From the NCBI GenBank assembly GCA_018296165.2, contig JACKQL020000032.1, positions 310,001-374,000 on the forward strand: DNA of 64,000 nt. Reading direction: 5' to 3'. The position numbers and the translations under genes were made by a program. Below the pieces are notes generated by a model. That model was not told the origin of the DNA. It saw nothing but the letters and a program-made list of their open reading frames with translations, and made no database searches. Shown here one piece after another: positions 12,667 through 28,578 of the stretch; the stretch's first letter is position 1; every line of letters starts with the position of its first letter. Source of the stretch: Termitomyces sp. T153 (Eukaryota; Basidiomycota; Agaricomycetes; Agaricales; Lyophyllaceae).

Positions 12667-12752
12667 TGGAGAAATGGTAGATTGCGTGGTTACGTAATAT
12701 ACCCTTCGAATTTCCAAAGTGTCGTCCAGGTCACTTCCAGTCATAGTCTCTC
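12667..12752. promoter_or_regulatory. Shared 86-bp divergent promoter of two DEAH helicases
   Basis: The start codons of the DHX57-like gene (minus) and PRP22 (plus) are separated by only 86 bp. Both promoters and 5' UTRs must therefore lie here or overlap the opposite gene's first exon. The stretch contains no obvious TATA box. Bidirectional control is inferred from spacing alone. Confidence 0.5.
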
Positions 12753-16493
<3,741 letters not shown>

Positions 16494-16746
16494 TGTCTGG
16501 ATTTGGACATTTACTTGTATTGCTTTCTAATGTAATGATTCTGTGGAACCTATCGTTAAGGATTTAGAGATGGAAAAGTCATTTGTCTCGCAATGCAATC
16601 CTGACATATATTATGAATAAATAGTGAGGCATGTGGTATATTTGTCAAGTCAAACAAACTCTGTGTAGGTGAGGCAATTGGTGAGAAAGGAGCAAGTGTG
16701 GCCATGTGGAAAAATGACTTACAATCTACAGGTAATGAATAACCAT

Positions 16747-17338
16747 TCAGCCTACGAATCTGATCGCGTCTGCGCTGACGTAGTACTTTGCAAGCTCCCC
16801 GGGCTTAGTGGCAGGGGCTGTAGGGTCGGGGACAAGCATGAACGTCTGGGAAAACACTCGGGGGTAACCTTCGGGGTTGCGAGGTGTCCTGTGAGTGGGA
16901 TTGCCTGATGGTCCCTGACCATGAACAACGCTGCCAGAGACGCTGACAAGCAGTGAAGGAGGCGAAGTTCCTACGAGAAGCTGTAAACAAAACCGACGCC
17001 TGATTGTTGGCCACAAAACGAACCCGGTATGGGATGGCAATCAAGAGACTGAATTTCGTGTTTTGTCACCGGCATCTTCTCAAGGAGCTCACGGACTCCT
17101 GTTGCACCTTGAAAAGGCTTTCCATTCCACACCAACGATGACGACTCTCGGTAGAACTGAGGGAGGTCGTTGAGGCGGTTGTCGGAGTCATAGGCGGTGT
17201 AGTAGATGCGAGTGAAGTTTTCAGCAGCACGGGTGGCGATTTCTATACTGGAGAGAGAGAGACTGTTGAGAGCAAAAGAGAGAGGAAGCAGAGGGAGACG
17301 GACTCGCTGGCGGTGAGTTTGATGACGGCGGTGGTCAT
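16747..17338 (-). CDS. NXT1: NTF2-related mRNA export factor NXT1/p15
   Basis: Three exons (17338-17304, 17247-17024, 16970-16747) encode 160 residues, close to the 140-residue p15 family. NXT1 heterodimerises with the Mex67/TAP NTF2-like domain and takes part in nuclear export of mRNA at the pore. The NTF2 fold is seen as IATRAAENFTRIYYTAYDSD at the N-terminus, then LPQFYRESSSLVWNGKPFQG, the HEIQSLDCHPIPG strand, and SPPSLLVSVSGSVVHG. The C-terminal strand is PRVFSQTFMLVPD. The first intron (56 nt) follows a 35-nt first exon. The second acceptor was chosen at CTCGTAG because it alone restores the frame (HPIPGTSPPSLL). NTF2 itself is less likely: it is about 125 residues and lacks this N-terminal form. 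Confidence 0.87.
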
Positions 17339-17418
17339 GGCGGTAATTGACAAACCTCCGCCGCGGCTGAGTTAAAACCTCCGGTCCGAAGCTGCCGATC
17401 ACACCCTTGCTACGGTTC
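17339..17418. promoter_or_regulatory. Shared 80-bp divergent promoter of NXT1 and ISC1
   Basis: Only 80 bp separate the NXT1 start (17338, minus) from the ISC1 start (17419, plus). The space contains a GC-rich tract (ctccgccgcggctgag). Joint regulation is an inference from the spacing. Confidence 0.45.
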
Positions 17419-18919
17419 ATGCCCACTGAAAGCCAGATCCGAGTTCTGTCCCTCAATTGCTGGTTCGTTTTACATCTTGCATTTTTATACTTTACTGATA
17501 CTCTCTAGGGGTCTCAAATATGTATCCAAGAATCGCGAAGAGCGTATCGGGGCTGTAGCGAACGAGCTTTCACAGTCAAGCTATGACATCGTTGCTCTTC
17601 AAGAACTTTGGGTCTTTTCAGACTACGAGAAAGTTCAGCAACGCGTGTCTTCTGTACTACCCCATTCTAAATACTTCTACAGGTATGTCAGATCCTTTGC
17701 TCGTCGGATACCCGTCTCATCCTCGTGATAGCGGTGCCCTCGGTGCAGGCCTGGTCATATTCTCCAGGTTCCCCATTATTTCGACCTCTGTGTACCCATA
17801 CTCGCTTAACGGTGCGCCATTGGACGTTTCTGCTGGCGACTGGTTCGTTGGAAAGGCTGCTTCCAGTGTGGTACTACTCCATCCAATCCTCGGACAGGTT
17901 CAAGTGTTTAACACGCATGTACGTTTTCCAATTCTTCCACAAATATCATCAATTTCACATCTCGCAGTTATTTGCAAAAGGGGGCGAAGATGGACCTGAA
18001 TATAACCGAGCGCATCGCCTTGTAAACGCATGGGAGTTTGCCAAATTGGCACGTCATGCAGCGGAGGTTGGACGTTATGTTATAGCGGTATGTTTCCTGA
18101 AATCCCTCTTAGACCCTACATACTCAACTATGACTAAAGCTTGGTGACTTCAATAGTATTCCTACCACCCTGCCGATCACCGTCATAAAGGAGCATGCCG
18201 CACTCGAAGACTCATGGTTGGTGACACACCCTCCCGGAAATTCCTCGGCACATGTCTCAGTATCCACTGCTCTGGAGGCTTTACACAAATTTGGCGTCAC
18301 TGCTGACTCTCCGTTAAATTCGTATTCGGCAGGCAAGCCGCTCGATCCATATGCGCGTAAATTCTGGGGCAAGCGCTTAGACTATGTCTTTTACCGCCAG
18401 CCCCACAGGCCGGATGCCGCCTTTCCTGTTTTGAAGGCGACAGAATGCAAGGTCGTCATGACTGACAAGGTTCCTGGTCTTGGCTTCTCCTTCTCGGACC
18501 ATTTCGGCCTTGAAGCCACTTTGGAAATTCAGACGCCAGACAACAACTCAAGATCTGGCACTTCAGTAGCGCGACCCTCGGAGCTTTCCAACGCCTCTGT
18601 GGCGACCGTAATTGAAGCATTGACATCATGTTACAAATATTCACGGCAGCGAGCACGAAAAGAGCTTCAGACGTTCGGCCTCTGTCTTCTACTTCTTGTT
18701 GCCATCATCATTGGAGGATCCTGGCTTCCTCATGCCTGGATCACCCCTATTTTCCTTGTGGCTACAATTTTCTTCTCTTGGCTTGGAACCACAATGTTCT
18801 ACGAGGGCTTCCTGTATGGACGTTGGGAGTGCAACGCATTGATGAACGTCATCGAGGAACTAGAGATACACCGGAAAGGATTGAATTTACTGGCTCGCTC
18901 TCAGAGGGAGCCTGAGTAG
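17419..18919 (+). CDS. ISC1: Neutral sphingomyelinase / inositol phosphosphingolipid phospholipase C
   Basis: Five exons (17419-17462, 17509-17682, 17732-17918, 17968-18087, 18140-18919) give 434 residues in phase. The enzyme removes the head group from complex sphingolipids to yield ceramide. It has the DNase I-like metallophosphodiesterase fold: LSLNCWGL (Asn), ALQELWVF (metal-binding Glu), LGDFNSIP (Asp/Asn) and the terminal SDHFGLEA (catalytic His). Two C-terminal hydrophobic segments, FGLCLLLLVAIIIGGSW and ITPIFLVATIFFSWLG, match the membrane anchors of Isc1 and mammalian nSMase. In fungi the substrate is normally inositol phosphoryl-ceramide rather than sphingomyelin. The last acceptor (CTAAAG) is unusual but keeps the LGDFN motif intact. 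Confidence 0.92.
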
Positions 18920-18936
18920 GCTATTTAAAGTCGGTT

Positions 18937-19185
18937 TTATGCCATTCCAATTACTTGTGTGTTAAGTCCACTATTACTATCAGCTATACACCGTTTCTAA
19001 AATTATCAGTTATATGAATACATCGTAAAAATCCATTCTGTGCCATTCCAATTATGTTTGATACACTATTACTATCAGTTATACATCGTATGAATACATT
19101 GTAAACATCCGTTCTGTGCCATTCCAATTATGTTTTGTACACTATTACTATCAGTTATACATCGTATGGATACACTAATTATTTA
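18937..19185. repeat. Diverged tandem repeat downstream of ISC1
   Basis: Three imperfect copies of an AT-rich unit lie between ISC1 and the hydrolase gene. Each begins GCCATTCCAATTA (18941, 19042, 19118) and contains ACTATTACTATCAG followed by TATACAtCGT. Copies 2 and 3 are 76 bp apart and nearly identical; copy 1 is more diverged. No gene lies here. It may form part of the overlapping 3' ends. Confidence 0.75.
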
Positions 19186-19217
19186 CATATAGGTAGACAA
19201 CGTCGACTGAAAGGTTG

Positions 19218-21484
19218 CTACCCTGCTGCGTAGCACGTAGTTTGATTAGCTGGGCCCGAGTGCGACCAGTCTTCCACGAGAGAGGTGATATCCGGGTGGC
19301 TGATATTGTTACGACGGATCGAAGGTAATTCTAGCGGTGAAGGCGGAGGTGTGCTGCATTTTGACATGGTTGGAAAGGGTGGATAGGGTGGGATGCATAT
19401 GTATCCTGGACCTGCTCTTCGTGACCCGGGAGGAGGTTTGTGATGGTGTGGTCGAGTACGAGGTGCTGGAACGGTTACGAGAGACACTGCTGATCGTATA
19501 CGGCGAAGACCATTGTTCTCGTCCGATGTTTTGGTGACTGGATGATGGTAGACTGAAGGAGATGGAGGGCGAGTGACTGTTCTTTTGTACTCCCAATCAT
19601 CATCTTCCTCCACTGGTGTGGGTATATTGCCCGAGGGCCAAAGACGTGAGCCACGGCCCCAACTAGCATACCCCTTCAATTCCTTTTGTTTTTCATCGGA
19701 GTGCTCCGAATGGCCATTTGTATTCTCACCAAGACAGTCAATGACGTTGTCCATGCCTGTGTCCATTCCTACACCATCGCCTCTGACAATTGTTGTCTTT
19801 TCATTCTCAATTTCCTCCTCAAGATGATGCTCGGCATAAGGCGTGAGAGGCTGTGGCAATCGTGATATAAGCTGCGGAAGGGTATTCTGCACGAAATTCT
19901 TCATGGACGAGAACGCACGACGCGCCACGGGAAGGAAGGGATAGGCTTGGAAAACGTGAATCTGGCAATATGGTCAGAATCGGGAAGAGTTAGAAATGAC
20001 AAAACATACAGCGTCTTCGAAGAGCTCGTGGCGTACGTCAACGCCAGCAAGGGTAGCCTTATGAGCCAGAAGGGTAGATTCGTCGCGAAGTACCTCTGCG
20101 TCTCCAACCTGAATCAACAAAGGGGGAAGACCAGTAAAGTCGCCGAAGAGGGGGCTAGCATATGGATGTGTTAGATATTCCTCCATGCGTTCCCCGAGAT
20201 AAAGAGCAATGGGATTCATATGATCATTCTGTGGAAATGGAACGACATCGAAGTTGGCGTTAGATTCCCATGACTCACAGCTCATAGTGAGATCTACATA
20301 TTTATAAGCAAAAAACACCGACACCAGTTTAAAAGCACTCACCAACCCATGGAGACATTAAGATTGTTCCAGCTGGTAGCGCATAATCGTGGTCTCGAAG
20401 ATACATGAGCAATGCAAGGCATAGTCCACCTCCAGCACTGTCCCCAGCAAGGAGTAAATTTTCTGGGGGAATGCGCAGATCTTCCACCAGTCGAAAGTAA
20501 CCACTGACAACGTCATGGAGAGGGCCAGGGAAGCGAGATTCGGGAGCCAGGCGGTAGTCAAGAGCTGCCCAATAAGTCAGAATCGAAGAGATTGATCATT
20601 GAACTGAACTTGCTGACCGAAGACTCGTGCGTTAGTGTATTTAGATAAAGGGATAGAAATCAACCGTTGAGCCGCAGCACTTGACACATAGTATGCACCT
20701 GTAAAGGATTATGATGCTGTATATCAACTACTCCGCGGTAGACTCACCACCATGTATGTAGAGTATTACCTGTTCTTTTGCTTTTGACTCATTTGGAGTC
20801 CGTGCATCGCTGTGTGCAGTTTTCCACTCGCTTTGAAGCCTCTGCCAAGTTTTCTTACCCACTACCCACTCTCCGGACAACTCACGCGTCCCATCCTCTG
20901 TTGCATCATATTCTGCGAGGATGCCCCGAAGATTACGCTTCTTGACACGGAAAGTGACTGGTGTAACAAGCGCGTCTGATGGAAGTGGTACCAGCCCACC
21001 GATACTCATTAATGTACGGATTGTTGCCTGTCAGATCAGTCGCGTTATAAAAAACACAATGGAAAGGACGATGCGACACATACGATGTCGACCAGTGAGC
21101 TGTGGCGGCCTGCCCCTCGCATGATACTTGATACAATAGTCATCTCGATCCCCCAAGACTTCTTCCGAGGTCCCCACATATGGTGCGAAAGCACATCTCC
21201 AGTTACCTCCGTTGCTGAGTTCCAGGTTCAATGCGGAATAAATACAATGCATCTGACTACTCACCTTTCGAAACGACGACGAGTCCCAACTTCCAGATAT
21301 CCCATATTCTTAGTGGACGTCGAGGTTCTATCTTAAGCTTTGGATTTACACGAGCCGAGGGAGGTGTAATGCCTGGTGTAGCATAATGCAGCAGAGAGCT
21401 CGTGAAGAAGTCACAATCCTTGTCGTTAAAGTAGCCCAAGACACGAGTTTCTGTGTGTCCAGCTTGATGATAGACCGAGGGCAT
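19218..21484 (-). CDS. HSL-family alpha/beta hydrolase (esterase/steryl deacetylase-like)
   Basis: A multi-exon serine hydrolase of the hormone-sensitive-lipase group. The oxyanion motif YIHGGAYY spans an intron ending at 20748. The nucleophile is in LLAGDSAGGGLCLA near 20440-20480, the acid Asp in LIQVGDAEVLRDES near 20080, and the His in the HVFQAYPF region near 19950. N-terminal exons run from 21484 (MPSVYHQAGH) to 21265, a possible 8-nt micro-exon at 21214-21207, 21161-21084 (SWGIEMTIVSSIMRGAGRHS), and 21027-20748. After the catalytic domain a 200-residue Pro/Ser-rich tail with low-complexity character ends at 19218. Yeast Say1 sterol deacetylase belongs to this class, but the substrate here is unknown. 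The start codon is a best guess. Confidence 0.82.
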
Positions 21485-21782
21485 GGCGTAAATGACAGGG
21501 CAGTGTATTTGGGGAGGTCAAGGGGCAGAGCAGAGACATTCACTCTTTCGTCTCAAGACGAGAGCATCTCAATCAAGCCGAGATGCCGCCGGCTCACATC
21601 TCCATTGGGCTCAACTGAGTTGTTCGACCCCAAACAATGTTCCGCCCGCCCCAATTTATTCTGGATCCTGACGTCTTGCTCTCCTATTCCATATTTACGA
21701 CTCTATTTTCAGTCAGCATGGGAAGGATACATTGTATTGTGCGTGGTCTACAGTACTAACTCCTAGGTCACACGGTACTAGA

Positions 21783-23556
<1,774 letters not shown>

Positions 23557-23627
23557 GATAATAGAGAGAGAGGGCTATTATTGGAAATTGACGACACTGG
23601 AATGTCACAAGTAAACAATGCCTAATT
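23557..23627. promoter_or_regulatory. Shared 71-bp divergent promoter of MAP2 and RIB7
   Basis: Just 71 bp lie between the MAP2 start (minus) and the RIB7 start (plus). The sequence includes agagagagag and is AT-rich near RIB7. Promoter function is inferred from the layout. Confidence 0.45.
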
Positions 23628-24634
23628 ATGGCACACTCACCCTTGATTATGACCCCGTCCCCACCTGAGCTCTTGACGTCCGTCCTTGGACGTTATGACA
23701 CTCTTCCTGTGCCGGCTGACCGCCCTCTCGTAACGCTGACTTTTGCTCAATCTATTGATGCAAAAATCGCTGGCCAACATGGGAAACAACTGATTTTGAG
23801 TGGGAAAGAGAGTATGATTCTTACCCACTGGTTTGTCTACCACGGTAACCCCAATGAAAACTGCTTTCATTGTGAAATATTAGGATGCGAACAATGCACG
23901 ATGCTATTCTTGTTGGGATCGGAACAGCCCTTAACGATGATCCTCAGCTCAACGGTTCGAATCCGTTTACCAAACTTTATAGACCACATTAATCTTTCGG
24001 TACAGCCCGTCATCTTCCACCTTTACCAGAAGGGCAAAGGCATAATCTTCCAAGACCAATAGTGATCGACAGCAGACTTCGTCTCCCTCCAACCTGCAAG
24101 CTCCTGAACAACTATCGATCTGGCCGAGGTAGACGACCATGGGTGATTTGCGTAACAGCGGACGATGTAGAGTGGCGCAATCGTCGGGAGATGCTTGAGA
24201 AGGCTGGGGCGAGAGTGATCCAGATTCCTATCGCTATCCACGGTAGGGTTTCGTCGTTGCTCCCTCAACGACGTCTCAACGAAGATTTAGATAACCAACT
24301 CACAATCCACGACATTCTCTATGTACTTCGTCAACACGGAATTCGTACTCTGATGGTCGAAGGAGGCGCTCGTATCATTGCCTCCTTTGCAAGCTCCCTT
24401 GCGGGAAATTCTGTAATCAATTCTTTGATCATAACGGTCGCTCCAGCATTGGTTGGGACAGAAGGTGTGGCATATGGCATTCCATTACAGTCGGACACAG
24501 TGAGTACCACAAAACAATCAGGGATCAACTACTGATGAAGTTGTTTGAGCTAGATACACTGCTTGGAACATGTAAGGACGGATGTAGTAGGAAAGGATAC
24601 TGTTGTTGCTTTCACATCCCGAGCATTGACTTGA
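23628..24634 (+). CDS. RIB7: 2,5-diamino-6-ribosylaminopyrimidinone phosphate reductase
   Basis: Four exons (23628-23830, 23884-23954, 24006-24499, 24554-24634) give 282 residues in phase. The enzyme performs the NADPH-dependent reduction of the ribosyl side chain in fungal riboflavin synthesis, before deamination. The RibD C-terminal/DHFR-like fold is visible in PLVTLTFAQSIDAKIAG and the LTHWMRTMHDAILVGIGTAL segment; the latter is split across introns 1 and 2. PIVIDSRLRLP, LMVEGGARIIASF and the C-terminal strand follow. The length agrees with yeast Rib7 (244) plus a short N-terminal extension. The gene converges on the NBR1-like gene with 103 bp between stop codons. Confidence 0.92.
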
Positions 24635-24737
24635 ACAAGGCATCGTCACAAACAATACGTGTTGTAAGATGATACAAATACAGCAACAACTGTAATACTG
24701 AAAATGAATGTTCGCCTACATCCGCCAAGCTCTCCAA

Positions 24738-27700
24738 TCATTCTTCTTCTGATGTATTGTCATCGTAGAGAAGTACATAATCCATGGCTGTGGATGCATG
24801 TTCCACTACATGGTCGGCAGTCGCCTGAACACGAATCTCTGGAGACGTGGCGCAGTCCTGAGTGCGGCTTTCCTCCCAAAGTGTAGCGTCTGCTTCATCT
24901 TCTGAAGAGGGCATGCTAACGATCGACACGGAGGAAGAATCTGAGAGATAATCATCCAAACTGTCCTCAATATCAGTAGTGAGTGATCTGGAGATCGTTT
25001 GTTCGTCTGCCACGGGAGACGGCGGCGAAGTAGGATTGGGCATTATGATGATAGATGAAGATGTCACCGACTCTTCAGACTGAGAAGGATCGACGACTTC
25101 AATGCTATGGAGTTTTGTGTCAATGAACATGATAAGTTGCTGCCACGAAAATCCCACTTACTCAACCCAGATGCTATCACCGAATAATTGGCCTTGGTCG
25201 TCTCGCAGCCTCCAGTAGCTTGTATACCTTCCTGGAGTGTCAGGTGCCTGAAGTCAAGTCAACAACAATTAATCATAGTCATGTGGTTCGCAACATACTT
25301 TCAACTCGGGCGTCCAAACCGTCTTCTCTTGGCCAGGCTTCAATGGGCCGACGAGGCACATGTGTTGAATATGAGGCAGAGAATTGCCGCTAGTGAGCTG
25401 GGCACCACCAACAAACACAACCTCTGTGTTAGCAGGCCAAGCACGAATACCATTGTTAACCATTCGCCAGATTTTAATGAAGGTAGCACCTGCAGCAAAA
25501 ATTTGGCCATCTGGAGCCGTAATGTCCTCAAGATAACCAGCAGACAAGGGTGTTTCAGCGCTGTTGGAAGTTCCCTTCGCAGCTTGTTCCTCCGTACTCA
25601 AGTTTGACATCAAATGATGTACAGTCAGAAATTCCGCGAGTGATGTATCCCTAAGAGGGTAGAATTCATGTGTTTCGGCCAAATGTGGAGTAGGCGGTCG
25701 GTTGATTGGTGCTTCAATATACAGAGGAGAATGAGTCGGAGATTGTGTGGATCTTTGAGATGTTTGAATAGAGGCTTCATTAGCTGAACGAGTCCCGTTT
25801 CGCTCGTCAACGGAATCATTGAGAAGGCTGTTCAAGCCATTACTATACCAAGATCCTGGAACTGCTGGAGTGTCATTCACGTCAAGTAAAGCAGTCGAAG
25901 CTGAGCTCGATGGTGACATGGACGTCTTGAGGTAGTCCAAACTGTGAACTGTGAGTTCACATAAAGGGCTTAACGGCGCTACGGCACGTTCATGGGTAGT
26001 GACTTCTTGTGGAGTGCGAGTGCTTGACGTGGACTGCGACCAGGACCCTATCGGTATGAGCGGATCTGAGAGTGGGTACAAGGAATCACAGATAGGATCA
26101 TGAACGACACCAGACGCTAGATCCTGAGAGACAAGTCCGGGGGAAATATGAGGGCTTACGAAGGAAGAAGACACAGCAGAATTGTCGCATGGAGGCCGCC
26201 TATATCGATGAATAAGTTGCATGCGCTGCAAGGTAAAGTTGTACAAACATTGGAGGTAATTCCGAGTCGGACACTATTCCGTCGACCAAAGGAGAATAAG
26301 ATCGAACTGTTCTTTCTTCGAGTGGTATTTGATTGAAAGTCCAGGAATGCATGGACGTGTTGTAGATGGCCTCTGGCGGCCTATAAACCATCGGAATGGC
26401 AGTCTCCACGGATTTCATCTTCAAGAAGGGATGGGTGTCAGGATGCTGAGGGATCGGATGTGCTTCGCATCTCTCGCAAAGGTCGAAATCGGGACAGTCG
26501 GGGTGCATGCACTTGAAATTGGTTGAAATCAGGATAGGCATTGCCAATAAAAGTGAAGGAAACGAACTTTATAGCGAATCCCTACAATTGTCATGTCGCA
26601 CGCTGCACCATTGATTTTAGTTATAGTCGGGTATAACGTCAAGAAATTAATAAGCTCACCATCACAACGAGCGAAATGGCGACGACTGAATGAACTTTCA
26701 CGAGACTAAAAGGATCGAGATATATCATAACATAAAGAGCCTTTGAATTGGGAACTTACTATGTAATCCTCCTTCTTACAGATCCTCACAAAGGAATGAC
26801 AGGGATGCTGCTCTTCCGTGATTCTGTATTTAGGTGTCATTCAAGACTGACTAGGACAAGAAACTATGACGTACGCGAAACAGGACTCGCATGTGTCAAA
26901 GTCGGGGCATACTGCACATTTCTATAATCGCATGTTCGTAATCTGTAATGCAATACATGGAAGGAATTCGTACATAACGATGTCCCTCAATGGTCGAATC
27001 ACATAGATCACAAGTTGCATGATGAACGACTGGATGAACGACTGGAGGAGACGGAGGTTGATTCGGGGTCAACGAACTCCGACGGTATAGGGCGCGGTCC
27101 TCATGATTTTCAGACTGGTTGACGGTACGCGCAACAACTCGCCCAGGTTCAGTAATGTCAAGCAATTGGTGACGAATATTGTGGCGCTCATGTGCACCAT
27201 GAGCGATACATGGCGTACAAAGATCATAATCTTTGATAACCGCAATAAGTTTTGACTCAGTATCTGGGATGCGTACATACCAGGACAATCAAGACATTTA
27301 TGGCGAACTCCTTCGATAATCAAGTTGCAACTATCACATATAATACCTTGGTGGATAACAGGCGGAGGCGGTGGGGTGCGCGAGGTCACGATCGGCGTGA
27401 TAAACGAAGGTGACGTGGGACCATAAGGCTCTGAAGGATTGACATCCAAGAATCGTGGCAAAGGTGGAATAAAAGGGGAATAAGAAGTCCTATTAGTAGA
27501 TATGGAAAGATCAAAAAACGTGTAGATAGTGAAATAAGTGACGGGACCCACGGTTCAACCGTTACTGTCGATGGCCATATGGAAAGCTCGGGCGGCCCAG
27601 CTGTCAGTCTGAGAGCATGTTGAGCGCCAGAGACAGGGCAGACGATGTTACGAAGGTTGCATTGAGAACACTATAAAGATGTAAGGGGCATGAGAAGATT

Positions 27701-28578
27701 CCGTTGTGGGATACACTGACGACAACAACGGAACAATCATTACAGGTGAACCATTGTCCCGAGGCTGAGTTCTTGCAAAATAAACAATTCAGAGGCGAAT
27801 AAAACGAGGTCGACCCGATCTGCGAAGGAGTGGGATCGTGGGTAACGTTGGGGGTTGTCGATCCTGCCAGGCGTCCCATTGCCTGATCCAAATCCCTTTG
27901 AAATGCCTTGATAAGACTTTCAACATCTTTCTTGACCTGGAAAGTAGAGCAACATGATACTGCGGTATTACTTGCCCGATTGAAGGAGATCGATTCAAAA
28001 GAGGACATCGAGGAGCTTGCAGAGTAATTATTTGACATATCCATTAACGGTTCGTTGTCTAACGGAATCTGAGATACGGCTCGAGGTGGAACCGTAAAAG
28101 TAACAGGCGATGGTGGAATAAAGAATGGTCTTGACTGCGAGGCGCTGTCGGTCCTATTAAGCGCCTCATCAGAAGGTCCAGCCTGCGGAAGTTGCCCAAC
28201 TGTTTGACAGATAGAGACTCCCGCTCCTATGTCTGTCTTCCCATTCATAAGGGTGAACCTAAGAGAAGCGTTGGGCCAAGTACGGTCCCTGAAAGCCACT
28301 ATGCATCTATTGTATTCCTCAGCGTTCCGGACTTGACTACCAATGAGTATACGGCCAGGTTGAGAAGCATCGGGAAAGAACAGAAGTTTGTGAAGGTAGT
28401 AGTTGTTGGTGGATGGAAATACGCGAGCAAGCTGAGAAGGATTGGATGAGACAATCGACGCTTACGGTGGACTGATACACACCTGGTAATACAGCTGCTC
28501 ATAAGTTGGAAAGGTTGTAGAATTTGGGAAGGAGAATTTGCGAATCTCTCCATTATATGTAGCCTTGACTGAGAACAT
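24738..28578 (-). CDS. NBR1: NBR1-type selective autophagy receptor (PB1, four ZZ fingers, FW domain)
   Basis: A long multi-exon gene read from MFSVKATYNGEIRKFSF at 28578. The N-terminal PB1-like domain is split by an intron (TFPTYEQLYYQ / LARVFPSTNNYYLHKLL). A Ser/Pro-rich linker and helix (SLIKAFQRDLDQAM) follow. Four ZZ zinc fingers come next: near 27650-27790 (CLFCKNSASGQWFTCNDC), 27180-27350 (CDSCNLIIEG, CLDCPG), 26880-27030 (CDLCDSTIEG, CAVCPDFDTCESC) and 26450-26680 (CPDFDLCERC). The Nbr1 four-Trp (FW) domain lies at about 25160-25560: PDGQIFAAGATFIKIWRM, NNGIRAWPANTEVVFVGG, then YTSYWRLRDDQGQLFGDSIW. The acidic tail holds DYVLL, a candidate Atg8-binding motif. NBR1 proteins carry cargo to the autophagosome or, in fission yeast, to multivesicular bodies. 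Domain calls are strong; exon limits are approximate. Confidence 0.87.

Noticed and set aside
23950..23970. tRNA-like T-arm GGTTCGAATCC
   Set aside because: It lies at the donor end of RIB7 intron 2. No acceptor stem, D-arm or anticodon arm can be built around it, and the exons join in phase across it.
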